A stretch of 12,610 nt of DNA from Lautropia sp. SCN 70-15. GTDB taxonomy: Bacteria; Pseudomonadota; Gammaproteobacteria; Burkholderiales; Burkholderiaceae_E. Shown piece by piece: positions 6,075-11,789 of the stretch. Below the pieces are notes generated by a model. It was given only the letters and a program-made list of their open reading frames with translations, was not told the origin of the DNA and searched no databases. The number at the start of each line of letters is the position of its first letter. Positions within the stretch are counted from its first letter, which is position 1. The stretch lies in assembly GCA_001724315.1 (NCBI GenBank), contig MEEC01000134.1, positions 1 through 12,610 on the forward strand, in the 5' to 3' direction. The position numbers and the translations under genes are program-made.

Positions 6075-7454
6075 TCAGGCGCGCCGCGCAAGCTCGGCGG
6101 CCTTGCCGACGTAGGAGGCCGGCGTCAACGCCTTCAGGCGCGCCTTGGCATCGTCGGGAATGGCCAGGCCGTCGACGAAGGCGGCCAGGTCGGCCGCGGT
6201 GATCCGCTTGCCGCGGGTCAGCTCCTTGAGCTGCTCGTACGGATTCTCGACGCCATAGCGGCGCATCACGGTCTGGACGGGCTCGGCGAGCACCTCCCAG
6301 TTGGCGTCCAGGTCGGCCGCCATGCGCGGCGCATCGACCTCGAGCTTGCCCAGGCCGCGCTGGCAGGCATCCCAGGCCAGCAGCGAGTAGCCCAGCGCCA
6401 CGCCCATGTTGCGCAGCACGGTGGAGTCGGTCAGGTCGCGCTGCCAGCGCGAGACCGGCAGCTTGGCCGACAGGTGGCCGAGCAGCGCATTGGCCAGCCC
6501 GAGGTTGCCCTCGGAATTCTCGAAGTCGATCGGGTTGACCTTGTGCGGCATGGTCGAAGAGCCGATCTCGCCGGCCTTGGTGCGCTGCCGGAAATAGCCG
6601 AAGGCGATGTAGCCCCAGACGTCGCGGTCGAAGTCGAGCAGCACCGTGTTCAGCCGGGCGATCGCGTCGAACAGCTCGGCCATCCAGTCGTGCGGCTCGA
6701 TCTGGATCGTGTAGGGGTTGAACACCAGGCCCAGCGACTCGACGACGCCCCGGCAGAAGGCTTCCCAGTCGAAGTCCGGCCAGGCCGAGAGGTGAGCGTT
6801 GTAGTTGCCCACCGCGCCGTTGAGCTTGGCCAGCGGCTGCACGCGCTCGAGCGCCGCGATCGCGCGCTCGAGGCGCGCCAGCACGTTGGCCATCTCCTTG
6901 CCGAGCGTGGTCGGCGAGGCCGGCTGGCCGTGGGTGCGCGACAGCATGGGCACGGCTGCGTGCTCGTGGGCCATCGCGCGCAGCGTGGCGGCGATGCCGC
7001 GCGCCGCCGGCAGCAGCACCTCGTCGCGGGCGGCCTTCAGCATCAGCGCGTGCGAGGTGTTGTTGATGTCCTCGGACGTGCACGCGAAGTGGATGAACTC
7101 GGAGGCGGCGACCAGCTCGGGGTGCTCGCGCACCGACTCCTTCAGGAAGTACTCGACCGCCTTCACGTCGTGGTTGGTGACCCGCTCGATCTCCTTGATG
7201 CGCGCCGCGTGCGAGGCATCGAAGCGGTCGACCAGCGCGCGCAGGAAGTCGCGCGAGCCCTGCGAGAAGGGCTTCAGCTCGTCGAAGCCGGCGTCGGACA
7301 GCGCGATCAGCCACTCGACCTCGACCTTGACCCGGTGGCGCATGAAGCCGGCTTCGGACATCAGCGCCCGCAGCGGCCCCATCCGGGAGGCGTAGCGGCC
7401 GTCGAGCGGCGAGAGCGCGGTCAGTTCTGAAAGATCGGTCAGCGAGGCATTCAT
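6075..7454 (-). CDS. purB: Adenylosuccinate lyase
   Basis: A 459-residue enzyme (E. coli about 456) that splits SAICAR to AICAR and adenylosuccinate to AMP, each with release of fumarate, in purine synthesis. The N-terminus ALSPLDGRYA (13-22) is typical of PurB. Catalytic residues are visible: His175 in SRTHGQPA (general acid) and Ser299 in the mobile loop GSSTMPHKVNPIDFENSEGN (298-317), the fumarase/aspartase superfamily signature. TSEDINNTSHA (126-136) is another active-site block. I chose ATG 7454 because family members begin just before ALSPLDGRYA. The frame is open to an ATG at 7496, which would add 14 unconserved residues (MLGFEAFRPDPEPA) and has no better ribosome site. The gene is divergent from the GST gene. 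It sits near nudJ-mnmA, as in E. coli, but hflD is absent between them. Confidence 0.97.
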   Translation of the reverse strand: MNASLTDLSELTALSPLDGRYASRMGPLRALMSEAGFMRHRVKVEVEWLIALSDAGFDELKPFSQGSRDFLRALVDRFDASHAARIKEIERVTNHDVKAVEYFLKESVREHPELVAASEFIHFACTSEDINNTSHALMLKAARDEVLLPAARGIAATLRAMAHEHAAVPMLSRTHGQPASPTTLGKEMANVLARLERAIAALERVQPLAKLNGAVGNYNAHLSAWPDFDWEAFCRGVVESLGLVFNPYTIQIEPHDWMAELFDAIARLNTVLLDFDRDVWGYIAFGYFRQRTKAGEIGSSTMPHKVNPIDFENSEGNLGLANALLGHLSAKLPVSRWQRDLTDSTVLRNMGVALGYSLLAWDACQRGLGKLEVDAPRMAADLDANWEVLAEPVQTVMRRYGVENPYEQLKELTRGKRITAADLAAFVDGLAIPDDAKARLKALTPASYVGKAAELARRA

Positions 7455-7486
7455 GGCGGGTTCCGGATCCGGGCGAAAAGCCTCAA

Positions 7487-7492
7487 ATCCTA
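7487..7492 (-). promoter_or_regulatory. Possible -10 box for purB
   Basis: On the minus strand TGCTAGGAT contains a TG-extended -10-like hexamer, TAGGAT (7492-7487), 33 bases before the purB ATG at 7454. No good -35 is seen. It is a weak call based on position and the TG extension. Confidence 0.3.
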
Positions 7493-7526
7493 GCATTCGC
7501 GCGGTTCCGGCCCCTTCGACGGAGCC

Positions 7527-7554
7527 TTAACCGGGTAAGGGCGTTTGCTATACT
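7527..7554 (+). promoter_or_regulatory. Candidate extended -10 sigma-70 promoter of the GST gene
   Basis: TTAACC (7527-7532) is a four-of-six -35 match, followed by a 16-base spacer and TATACT (7549-7554), a five-of-six -10 match preceded by an extended TGC. Transcription would start near 7561, giving a leader of about 24 bases before the ATG at 7585. It lies in the 130-base divergent spacer shared with purB. Confidence 0.6.
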
Positions 7555-7584
7555 GAATCGCGACCAACCTCCGGCAGCCGCCAG

Positions 7585-8193
7585 ATGAAGCTCCTCGGAT
7601 CCATCACCAGCCCTTACGTTCGCAAGGTTCGCGTGGTAATGGCCGAGAAGAGAATCGAGGCCCAGTTCGAGCTGGTCGACGTCAATGCCGAGGACTCGCC
7701 CATCGTGCAGTCCAACCCGCTCGGCAAGATTCCCTGCCTGATCATGGACGACGGCGGCGCGGTCTTCGACTCGCGCGTGATCGTCGAATACCTGGACAAC
7801 CTCACGCCGGTGCATCGGCTGATCCCGCCCAACGGGCGGGCCCGTGTCGAGGTCCGCACCTGGGAGGCCCTGGCCGACGGCCTGCTCGACGCCGCGCTGC
7901 TGGTGCGCGCCGAGCAGACGCAGCGCACCGAGGCCCAGCGCAGCCCCGAGGTCATCGCCCGGCAAATGGGCAAGATCGAGCGCGCGCTGGCGGCCATGTC
8001 CAGTGGCCTGTCCGACAAGCCCTGGTGCGCCGACGGCAAGTATTCGCTGGCGGACATCGCGGTCGGGTGCGCCCTGGGCTACCTCGACTTCCGCTTTCCT
8101 CAGCTCGGCTGGCGCGCGCAGTTCTCGAACCTGGCCGCGCATGCCGAGAAGCTGTTCGCGCGACCCAGCTTCGCCGACACGCGCCCCTCCTGA
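7585..8193 (+). CDS. Glutathione S-transferase family protein, YibF-like
   Basis: A 202-residue protein with an N-terminal thioredoxin-like domain (1-75) and an all-alpha C-terminal domain (85-200). SPYVRKVRVVMAEK (9-22) starts the glutathione-binding fold with Ser9 as candidate catalytic residue. NPLGKIPCL (44-52) carries the conserved cis-proline Pro50, and FDSRVIVEYLD (61-71) the gamma-glutamyl contact. EALADGLLDAALLVRAEQ (94-111) and SLADIAVGCALGYLDFR (147-163) match E. coli YibF, also 202 residues, closely enough to call it YibF-like; the substrate is unknown. There is no strong Shine-Dalgarno sequence before ATG 7585 (GGCAGCCGCCAG). It has its own promoter and sits between purB and mnmA, where gammaproteobacteria keep hflD, but on the opposite strand. 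Confidence 0.92.
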   Translation: MKLLGSITSPYVRKVRVVMAEKRIEAQFELVDVNAEDSPIVQSNPLGKIPCLIMDDGGAVFDSRVIVEYLDNLTPVHRLIPPNGRARVEVRTWEALADGLLDAALLVRAEQTQRTEAQRSPEVIARQMGKIERALAAMSSGLSDKPWCADGKYSLADIAVGCALGYLDFRFPQLGWRAQFSNLAAHAEKLFARPSFADTRPS

Positions 8194-8214
8194 ACGCCTG
8201 AATAAATCTACTGC

Positions 8215-8290
8215 GCGCCCCGATCTCGTACCTGCGATGCTCGCCGTACTTCTCCGTACGGCTGCGCTTCTCGGCGCGACCTCGGGGCGC
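8215..8290. repeat. Nested imperfect palindrome between the convergent GST and mnmA genes
   Basis: The outer arms GCGCCCCGA (8215-8223) and TCGGGGCGC (8282-8290) are exact reverse complements. Inside lies a second perfect stem, GCCGTAC (8243-8249) and GTACGGC (8256-8262), around the loop TTCTCC. The bases between inner and outer stems are rich in CTCG/GCGC words and only partly pair. The element fills most of the 137-base spacer between two convergent stop codons. There is no T-tract, so it would act as a bidirectional structure rather than a classic terminator. Its architecture resembles REP-like interspersed palindromes of GC-rich bacteria; that is inference, since only one copy is visible here. 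Confidence 0.55.
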
Positions 8291-8330
8291 TCGCTACGAT
8301 TTCTCCGGACTTTCCTGAGACCCCTGCGGA

Positions 8331-9419
8331 TCACGCGTCGGCCGAGGCAATGATCCCGCCGCCGAGGCAGACTTCGCCGCGGTAGAGCACCGCACTCTGG
8401 CCCGGCGTGACCGCCCATTGCGGCTGCTCGAAGGCCAGCTTGAAACGGTCGCCGTCGAGCGGCTCGAAGGCGCAGCGCGCGTCGGTCTGACGGTAGCGCG
8501 TCTTGGCACCCAGCGAACCGTCGTCGAGCGGCGGCTCGCCGGCGATCCAGCTGGCGCTGTCGGCCTCGAGCCCGCGGCTCATCAGCCACGGGTGGTCGTG
8601 GCCCTGCACCACCACCAGCGCGTTGCGGGCCAGGTCCTTGCGGGCGACGAACCACGGGTCGCCGCTGCCCTCGCGCTGGCCGCCCACGCCCAGGCCCTTG
8701 CGCTGGCCCAGCGTGTAGAAGGACAACCCCTGGTGCTCGCCGACGACCCGGCCGTCGTCGCTCACGATGGGCCCGGGCTTCGTGGGCAGGTAGCGGTTCA
8801 GGAACTCGCGGAAGGGCCGCTCGCCGATGAAGCAGATGCCGGTGGAGTCCTTCTTGGCCGCGTTGGGCAGGCCGATGCGCTGCGCGATCTCGCGCACCTC
8901 GCGCTTGTGCAGGTGACCGATCGGGAACATCGCGCGCGAGAGCTGTGCCTGCGTGAGCCGGTGCAGGAAGTAGCTCTGGTCCTTGCCGGGATCCAGCCCT
9001 CGCAGCAGCTCGAAGCGCCCGTCGGCCTCGCGCACCCGCGCGTAGTGACCGGTGGCGATCCGCTCGGCGCCCATCGCGATGGCGTGGTCGAGGAAGGCCT
9101 TGAACTTGATCTCGGCATTGCACAGCACGTCGGGGTTCGGCGTGCGGCCGGCCGAGTACTCGCGAAGGAACTCCGCGAACACCCGGTCCTTGTACTCGGC
9201 CGAAAAATTGACCGCCTCGAGCTCGACGCCGACGACATCCGCGGCGGCGGCGGCGTCGATCAGGTCCTGCCGGGTGGAGCAGTACTCGCCGTCGTCGTCG
9301 TCCTCCCAGTTCTTCATGAACAGGCCGATCACCTCCCAGCCCTGCTGCTTGAGCAGCCAGGCGGTGACCGACGAATCGACGCCGCCGGACATCCCGACCA
9401 CGACGCGGCGCGCGCTCAT
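8331..9419 (-). CDS. mnmA: tRNA-specific 2-thiouridylase MnmA (TrmU)
   Basis: A 362-residue ATP-dependent enzyme that puts sulfur on C2 of the wobble uridine U34 in tRNA-Lys, -Glu and -Gln, taking sulfur from the Tus relay or directly from a persulfide donor. The N-terminal PP-loop SGGVDSS (11-17) binds ATP. The catalytic pair is present: Asp97 and Cys100 in NPDVLCN, and Cys196 in STGICFIGE. Other family blocks are FMKNWED (34-40), GHYARV (124-129), KDQSYFL (146-152) and LGQRKGLGVGG (near 237-247). Its ATG overlaps the nudJ stop as ATGA (9419-9416), so translation is coupled. The gene ends 137 bases from the convergent GST stop codon. All expected active-site residues are intact. Confidence 0.98.
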   Translation of the reverse strand: MSARRVVVGMSGGVDSSVTAWLLKQQGWEVIGLFMKNWEDDDDGEYCSTRQDLIDAAAAADVVGVELEAVNFSAEYKDRVFAEFLREYSAGRTPNPDVLCNAEIKFKAFLDHAIAMGAERIATGHYARVREADGRFELLRGLDPGKDQSYFLHRLTQAQLSRAMFPIGHLHKREVREIAQRIGLPNAAKKDSTGICFIGERPFREFLNRYLPTKPGPIVSDDGRVVGEHQGLSFYTLGQRKGLGVGGQREGSGDPWFVARKDLARNALVVVQGHDHPWLMSRGLEADSASWIAGEPPLDDGSLGAKTRYRQTDARCAFEPLDGDRFKLAFEQPQWAVTPGQSAVLYRGEVCLGGGIIASADA

Positions 9420-9889
9420 CGCAGGCAGGAAGGGTCGGTGTGGATCAGCTCGAGCGGGAAGCGCCGGCCGGCGAGCCAGTCGTCCACCGTGCGCATGACC
9501 AGCGGGCTGCGGTGCCGCCCGCTCGCCGCGCGAAGCTCGTCGGCGCTCAGCCAGAGCGCCCTGACGATGCCGGTGTCCAGCGCCCTGCCCGGCTCCTCGG
9601 CCAGGAAGCGGCAGGCGAAAGCGAAGCGCAGGTAGCTGACGTCGAGCCCCAGCGCCGGCCGGTGGAATCGGGTCATGTAGACCCCGACCAGCGCCTCGGG
9701 CTCGACGCGGCAGGCGGTTTCCTCGAGCGCCTCGCGGGCCACCGCCTGCGGCAGCGACTCGCCCGGGTCGAGATGGCCGGCCGGCTGGTTGAGCCGCAAG
9801 CCGTCAGGGGTCTCTTCCTCGACGATCAGGAAGCGCCCGTCGCGCTCGACGACCGCCGCCACCGTGGTGCTGGGCTTCCAGTTGCTCAT
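9416..9889 (-). CDS. nudJ: NUDIX hydrolase, NudJ-like phosphatase
   Basis: A 157-residue protein aligning over its full length with E. coli NudJ (about 153), which removes phosphate from nucleoside tri- and diphosphates and from hydroxymethylpyrimidine pyrophosphate. The start TTVAAVVERDGRFLIVEE (8-25) and QPAGHLDPGESL lead into the NUDIX box: Gly38, Glu44, then REALEETAC (52-60) with metal-binding Glu53, Glu56 and Glu57. The usual Gly near the box end is Ala59. SPLVMRTVDDWLAGRRFPLE near the C-terminus also matches NudJ. The gene lies directly ahead of mnmA with a four-base ATGA overlap, the same order as in E. coli, which supports orthology. The bases before the ATG (TATCCTCCCCGG) contain no good Shine-Dalgarno sequence, so this may be a leaderless or weakly translated start. 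Confidence 0.9.
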   Translation of the reverse strand: MSNWKPSTTVAAVVERDGRFLIVEEETPDGLRLNQPAGHLDPGESLPQAVAREALEETACRVEPEALVGVYMTRFHRPALGLDVSYLRFAFACRFLAEEPGRALDTGIVRALWLSADELRAASGRHRSPLVMRTVDDWLAGRRFPLELIHTDPSCLR

Positions 9890-9952
9890 CCGGGGAGGAT
9901 ACCGCAGCCGCCCCGTCCCGCCGGCCGCAGCAAGGGCCGCAGTGGGAAGCCA

Positions 9953-9961
9953 TGGTATAAA
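9953..9961 (+). promoter_or_regulatory. Candidate extended -10 promoter upstream of pntAA
   Basis: TGGTATAAA combines the TGn extension with TATAAA (9956-9961), five of six to consensus. No -35 hexamer is visible 17 bases upstream (AGGGCC region), as is tolerated for extended -10 promoters. Transcription would start near 9968, about 76 bases ahead of the pntAA start codon and immediately before the terminator hairpin at 9972. Confidence 0.5.
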
Positions 9962-9971
9962 GAAGGGTTAA

Positions 9972-9997
9972 GGAGCCCGCTGGGCTCCGTCTTTTTT
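9972..9997 (+). terminator. Rho-independent terminator, or attenuator, ahead of pntAA
   Basis: GGAGCCC (9972-9978), loop GCT and GGGCTCC (9982-9988) form a perfect 7-bp stem followed by GTCTTTTTT (9989-9997). This is the only textbook intrinsic terminator in the window. It faces right, yet the nearest gene on its left (nudJ) is transcribed leftward. It therefore either ends antisense transcription coming through nudJ-mnmA or sits in the leader of the pnt operon. Confidence 0.8.
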
Positions 9998-10013
9998 CCA
10001 TCAGATTCTCGAG

Positions 10014-10027
10014 GCCCCTCGCGGGGC
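10014..10027 (+). other. Second small leader hairpin before pntAA
   Basis: GCCCC (10014-10018) pairs with GGGGC (10023-10027) around TCGC. It lies just upstream of the ribosome-binding site at 10034-10040 and could influence translation start. Confidence 0.3.
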
Positions 10028-10033
10028 GTCCAT

Positions 10034-10040
10034 GGGAGGG
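10034..10040 (+). promoter_or_regulatory. Ribosome-binding site that decides the pntAA start
   Basis: GGGAGGG precedes ATG 10044 by three bases. An in-frame ATG at 10032 overlaps this purine tract and would add only MGGC, so ATG 10044 is the better start. Confidence 0.7.
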
Positions 10041-10043
10041 TGC

Positions 10044-11159
10044 ATGCGCATCGGCGTTCCCGCGGAAACCCGGGCAGGTGAGACCCGGGTCGCCGCCACG
10101 GCGGAAACCGTCAAGAAGCTGGTCTCTGCGGGCCATCAGGTCGTCGTCGAGCACGATGCCGGCCTGCGCGCGAGCCAGACCGACGAGGCCTACACGGCCG
10201 CGGGGGCCGCGATCGGCTCGGCGGCGGACGCGCTCGGCGCCGAACTGGTGCTCAAGGTGCGCGCGCCCGACGAGCAGGAGCTGGCGGCCATGCCGCGCGG
10301 GGCCACGCTGGTCGGCATGCTCGATCCCTTCGATCGCGAAGGCCTGGAGAAGATCGCGGCCGCCGGCCTGACGGCCTTCGCGCTCGAGGCCGCGCCGCGC
10401 ACCACGCGCGCTCAGAGCATGGACGTGCTGTCCTCGCAGGCCAACATCGCCGGCTACAAGGCGGTGCTGCTGGCGGCCAACGTCTACCAGCGCTTCTTCC
10501 CGATGATGATGACCGCCGCCGGCACCGCCAAGGCGGCGCGGGTGGTCATCCTGGGCGCCGGCGTGGCCGGCCTGCAGGCGATCGCCACCGCCAAGCGGCT
10601 GGGCGCGGTCATCGAGGCCTCCGACGTGCGGCCGGCGGTCAAGGAGCAGGTCGAGTCGCTGGGCGCCAAGTTCATCGACGTGCCCTTCGAAACCGAGGAA
10701 GAGCGCGAGATCGCCCAGGGCGTGGGCGGCTACGCCCGCCCGATGCCCGAGAGCTGGATGAAGCGGCAGGCCGCGCTGGTGGCCGAGCGCATCCGCCAGG
10801 CCGACATCGTGATCACCACCGCGCTGATCCCGGGCCGCAAGGCGCCGGTGCTGGTCACCGAGGACATGGTCAAGTCGATGAAGCCGGGCTCGGTCATCGT
10901 GGACATGGCGGTCGAGCGGGGCGGCAACTGCCCGCTGTCCGAGGCGGGCCGCACCGTGATCAAGCACGGCGTCACGCTGGTCGGCGAGACCAACCTGCCG
11001 GCCATGCTGGCGGCGGACGCGTCGGCGCTCTACGCGCGCAACGTGCTCGACTTCCTGAAGCTGATCGTCACCAAGGAAGGCACGCTGAACGTCGACATGG
11101 CCGACGACATCGTGGCGGCCTGCCTGATGGCCCGCGACGGCCAGCTGCTGCGCCAGTGA
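10044..11159 (+). CDS. pntAA: NAD(P) transhydrogenase alpha subunit part 1 (soluble NAD(H)-binding domain I)
   Basis: A 371-residue soluble subunit, in the range of the split-alpha type (Rhodospirillum rubrum PntAA about 384) and much shorter than fused E. coli PntA (about 510). It binds NAD(H) on the cytoplasmic side and passes hydride to the NADP-binding domain of PntB. MRIGVPAETRAGETRVA (1-17) is the alanine dehydrogenase/PNT N-terminal signature. The hydride-transfer RQD loop is intact: Arg119, Gln124 and Asp127 in PRTTRAQSMDVLSSQANIAG. The Rossmann fingerprint GAGVAG is at 171-176, followed by EASDVRPAVKEQVESLGA. GETNLPAMLAADAS and NVLDFL near the end match the family. It is the first gene of pntAA-pntAB-(small protein)-pntB, with pntAB 55 bases downstream. 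Confidence 0.97.
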   Translation: MRIGVPAETRAGETRVAATAETVKKLVSAGHQVVVEHDAGLRASQTDEAYTAAGAAIGSAADALGAELVLKVRAPDEQELAAMPRGATLVGMLDPFDREGLEKIAAAGLTAFALEAAPRTTRAQSMDVLSSQANIAGYKAVLLAANVYQRFFPMMMTAAGTAKAARVVILGAGVAGLQAIATAKRLGAVIEASDVRPAVKEQVESLGAKFIDVPFETEEEREIAQGVGGYARPMPESWMKRQAALVAERIRQADIVITTALIPGRKAPVLVTEDMVKSMKPGSVIVDMAVERGGNCPLSEAGRTVIKHGVTLVGETNLPAMLAADASALYARNVLDFLKLIVTKEGTLNVDMADDIVAACLMARDGQLLRQ

Positions 11160-11166
11160 TCCCGCG

Positions 11167-11186
11167 CGCCGCGGCGAGCCGCGGCG
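11167..11186 (+). other. Intra-operon GC hairpin between pntAA and pntAB
   Basis: CGCCGCGG (11167-11174) and CCGCGGCG (11179-11186) form an 8-bp stem with a CGAG tetraloop, starting eight bases after the pntAA stop. No T-tract follows. It is the only real gap in an otherwise overlapping operon, and it could set a message end or processing point that adjusts the ratio of soluble to membrane subunits. That role is inference. Confidence 0.4.
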
Positions 11187-11214
11187 GCAACCCGACATTC
11201 ACCGAGGATTTCCG

Positions 11215-11535
11215 ATGGAAGCCATCTCTCCCACCATCGTCAACCTGATCATCTTCGTGCTGGCCATCTACGTCGGCTACCACGTGGTCTGGAACGTCAC
11301 GCCGGCGCTGCACACGCCGCTCATGGCGGTCACCAACGCGATCTCGGCGATCGTCATCGTCGGCGCCATGCTTGCCGCGGCGCTCACCGAGACCGGCCTG
11401 GGCAAGACCATGGGCGTGCTGGCGGTCGCGCTGGCCGCGGTGAACGTCTTCGGCGGCTTCCTGGTCACGCGCCGGATGCTCGAGATGTTCAAGAAGAAGG
11501 AGCCGAAGGCGAAGGCGGCCGAGTCCAAGGCATGA
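11215..11535 (+). CDS. pntAB: NAD(P) transhydrogenase alpha subunit part 2 (small membrane subunit)
   Basis: A 106-residue membrane protein corresponding to the C-terminal membrane part of E. coli PntA. Three helices are visible at about 8-27, 38-57 and 66-86. VGYHVVWNVTPALHTPLMAV (20-39) and TNAISAIVIVGAM (40-52) are the strongly conserved block of domain II, and VNVFGGFLVTRRMLEMFKKK (76-95) matches the PntA C-terminus. The tail is lysine-rich (KKKEPKAKAAESKA). GAGGA (11204-11208) lies six bases before the ATG. Its TGA overlaps the next start as ATGA (11532-11535). It contributes to the proton channel together with PntB. Confidence 0.96.
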   Translation: MEAISPTIVNLIIFVLAIYVGYHVVWNVTPALHTPLMAVTNAISAIVIVGAMLAAALTETGLGKTMGVLAVALAAVNVFGGFLVTRRMLEMFKKKEPKAKAAESKA

Positions 11536-11789
11536 CCCGCAACGGCTTCATCCTGCTGATGCTGACCACGGTGGTCGCGATCTTCATCGGCGCCACCGTC
11601 GCCGAGCGCTACACCGACGAAGGCTTCGGCAGGACCCTGATGGTGGGCGCGATCGCCGCGGCGATCGTGTTCCCGGTTTCCTGGCTGGCCGAGAAGTTCG
11701 GCCTGGTCAAGGGCAAGTTCGATCCCTCCAAGCTCGGAGCGCCGCAGGACGGCGAAGGCCGCGACATTCGCGGCGGAGACCAAAAATGA
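11532..11789 (+). CDS. Unrecognised two-helix membrane protein inside the pnt operon
   Basis: An 85-residue protein I do not recognise. Two hydrophobic segments are visible: about 5-24 (GFILLMLTTVVAIFIGATVA) and about 36-52 (LMVGAIAAAIVFPVSWL). They are separated by a short charged loop, ERYTDEGFGRT. The C-terminal third is hydrophilic (KFDPSKLGAPQDGEGRD). Its ATG overlaps the pntAB stop and its TGA overlaps the pntB start, each as a four-base ATGA, so it is translated from the same message and coupled to both neighbours. Its base composition resembles theirs. It is not needed to complete the known domains, because PntAB and PntB both start and end as expected. A transhydrogenase accessory or assembly subunit is the natural guess from context, but no motif proves it. 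Confidence 0.82.
   Translation: MTRNGFILLMLTTVVAIFIGATVAERYTDEGFGRTLMVGAIAAAIVFPVSWLAEKFGLVKGKFDPSKLGAPQDGEGRDIRGGDQK

Noticed and set aside
7455..7496. Upstream ATG for purB at 7496
   Set aside because: It would add 14 unconserved residues and has no better ribosome-binding site. Homologues start just before ALSPLDGRYA.
10032..10043. ATG at 10032 as the pntAA start
   Set aside because: It overlaps the GGGAGGG ribosome-binding site and adds only MGGC before the conserved MRIGVPAE start.
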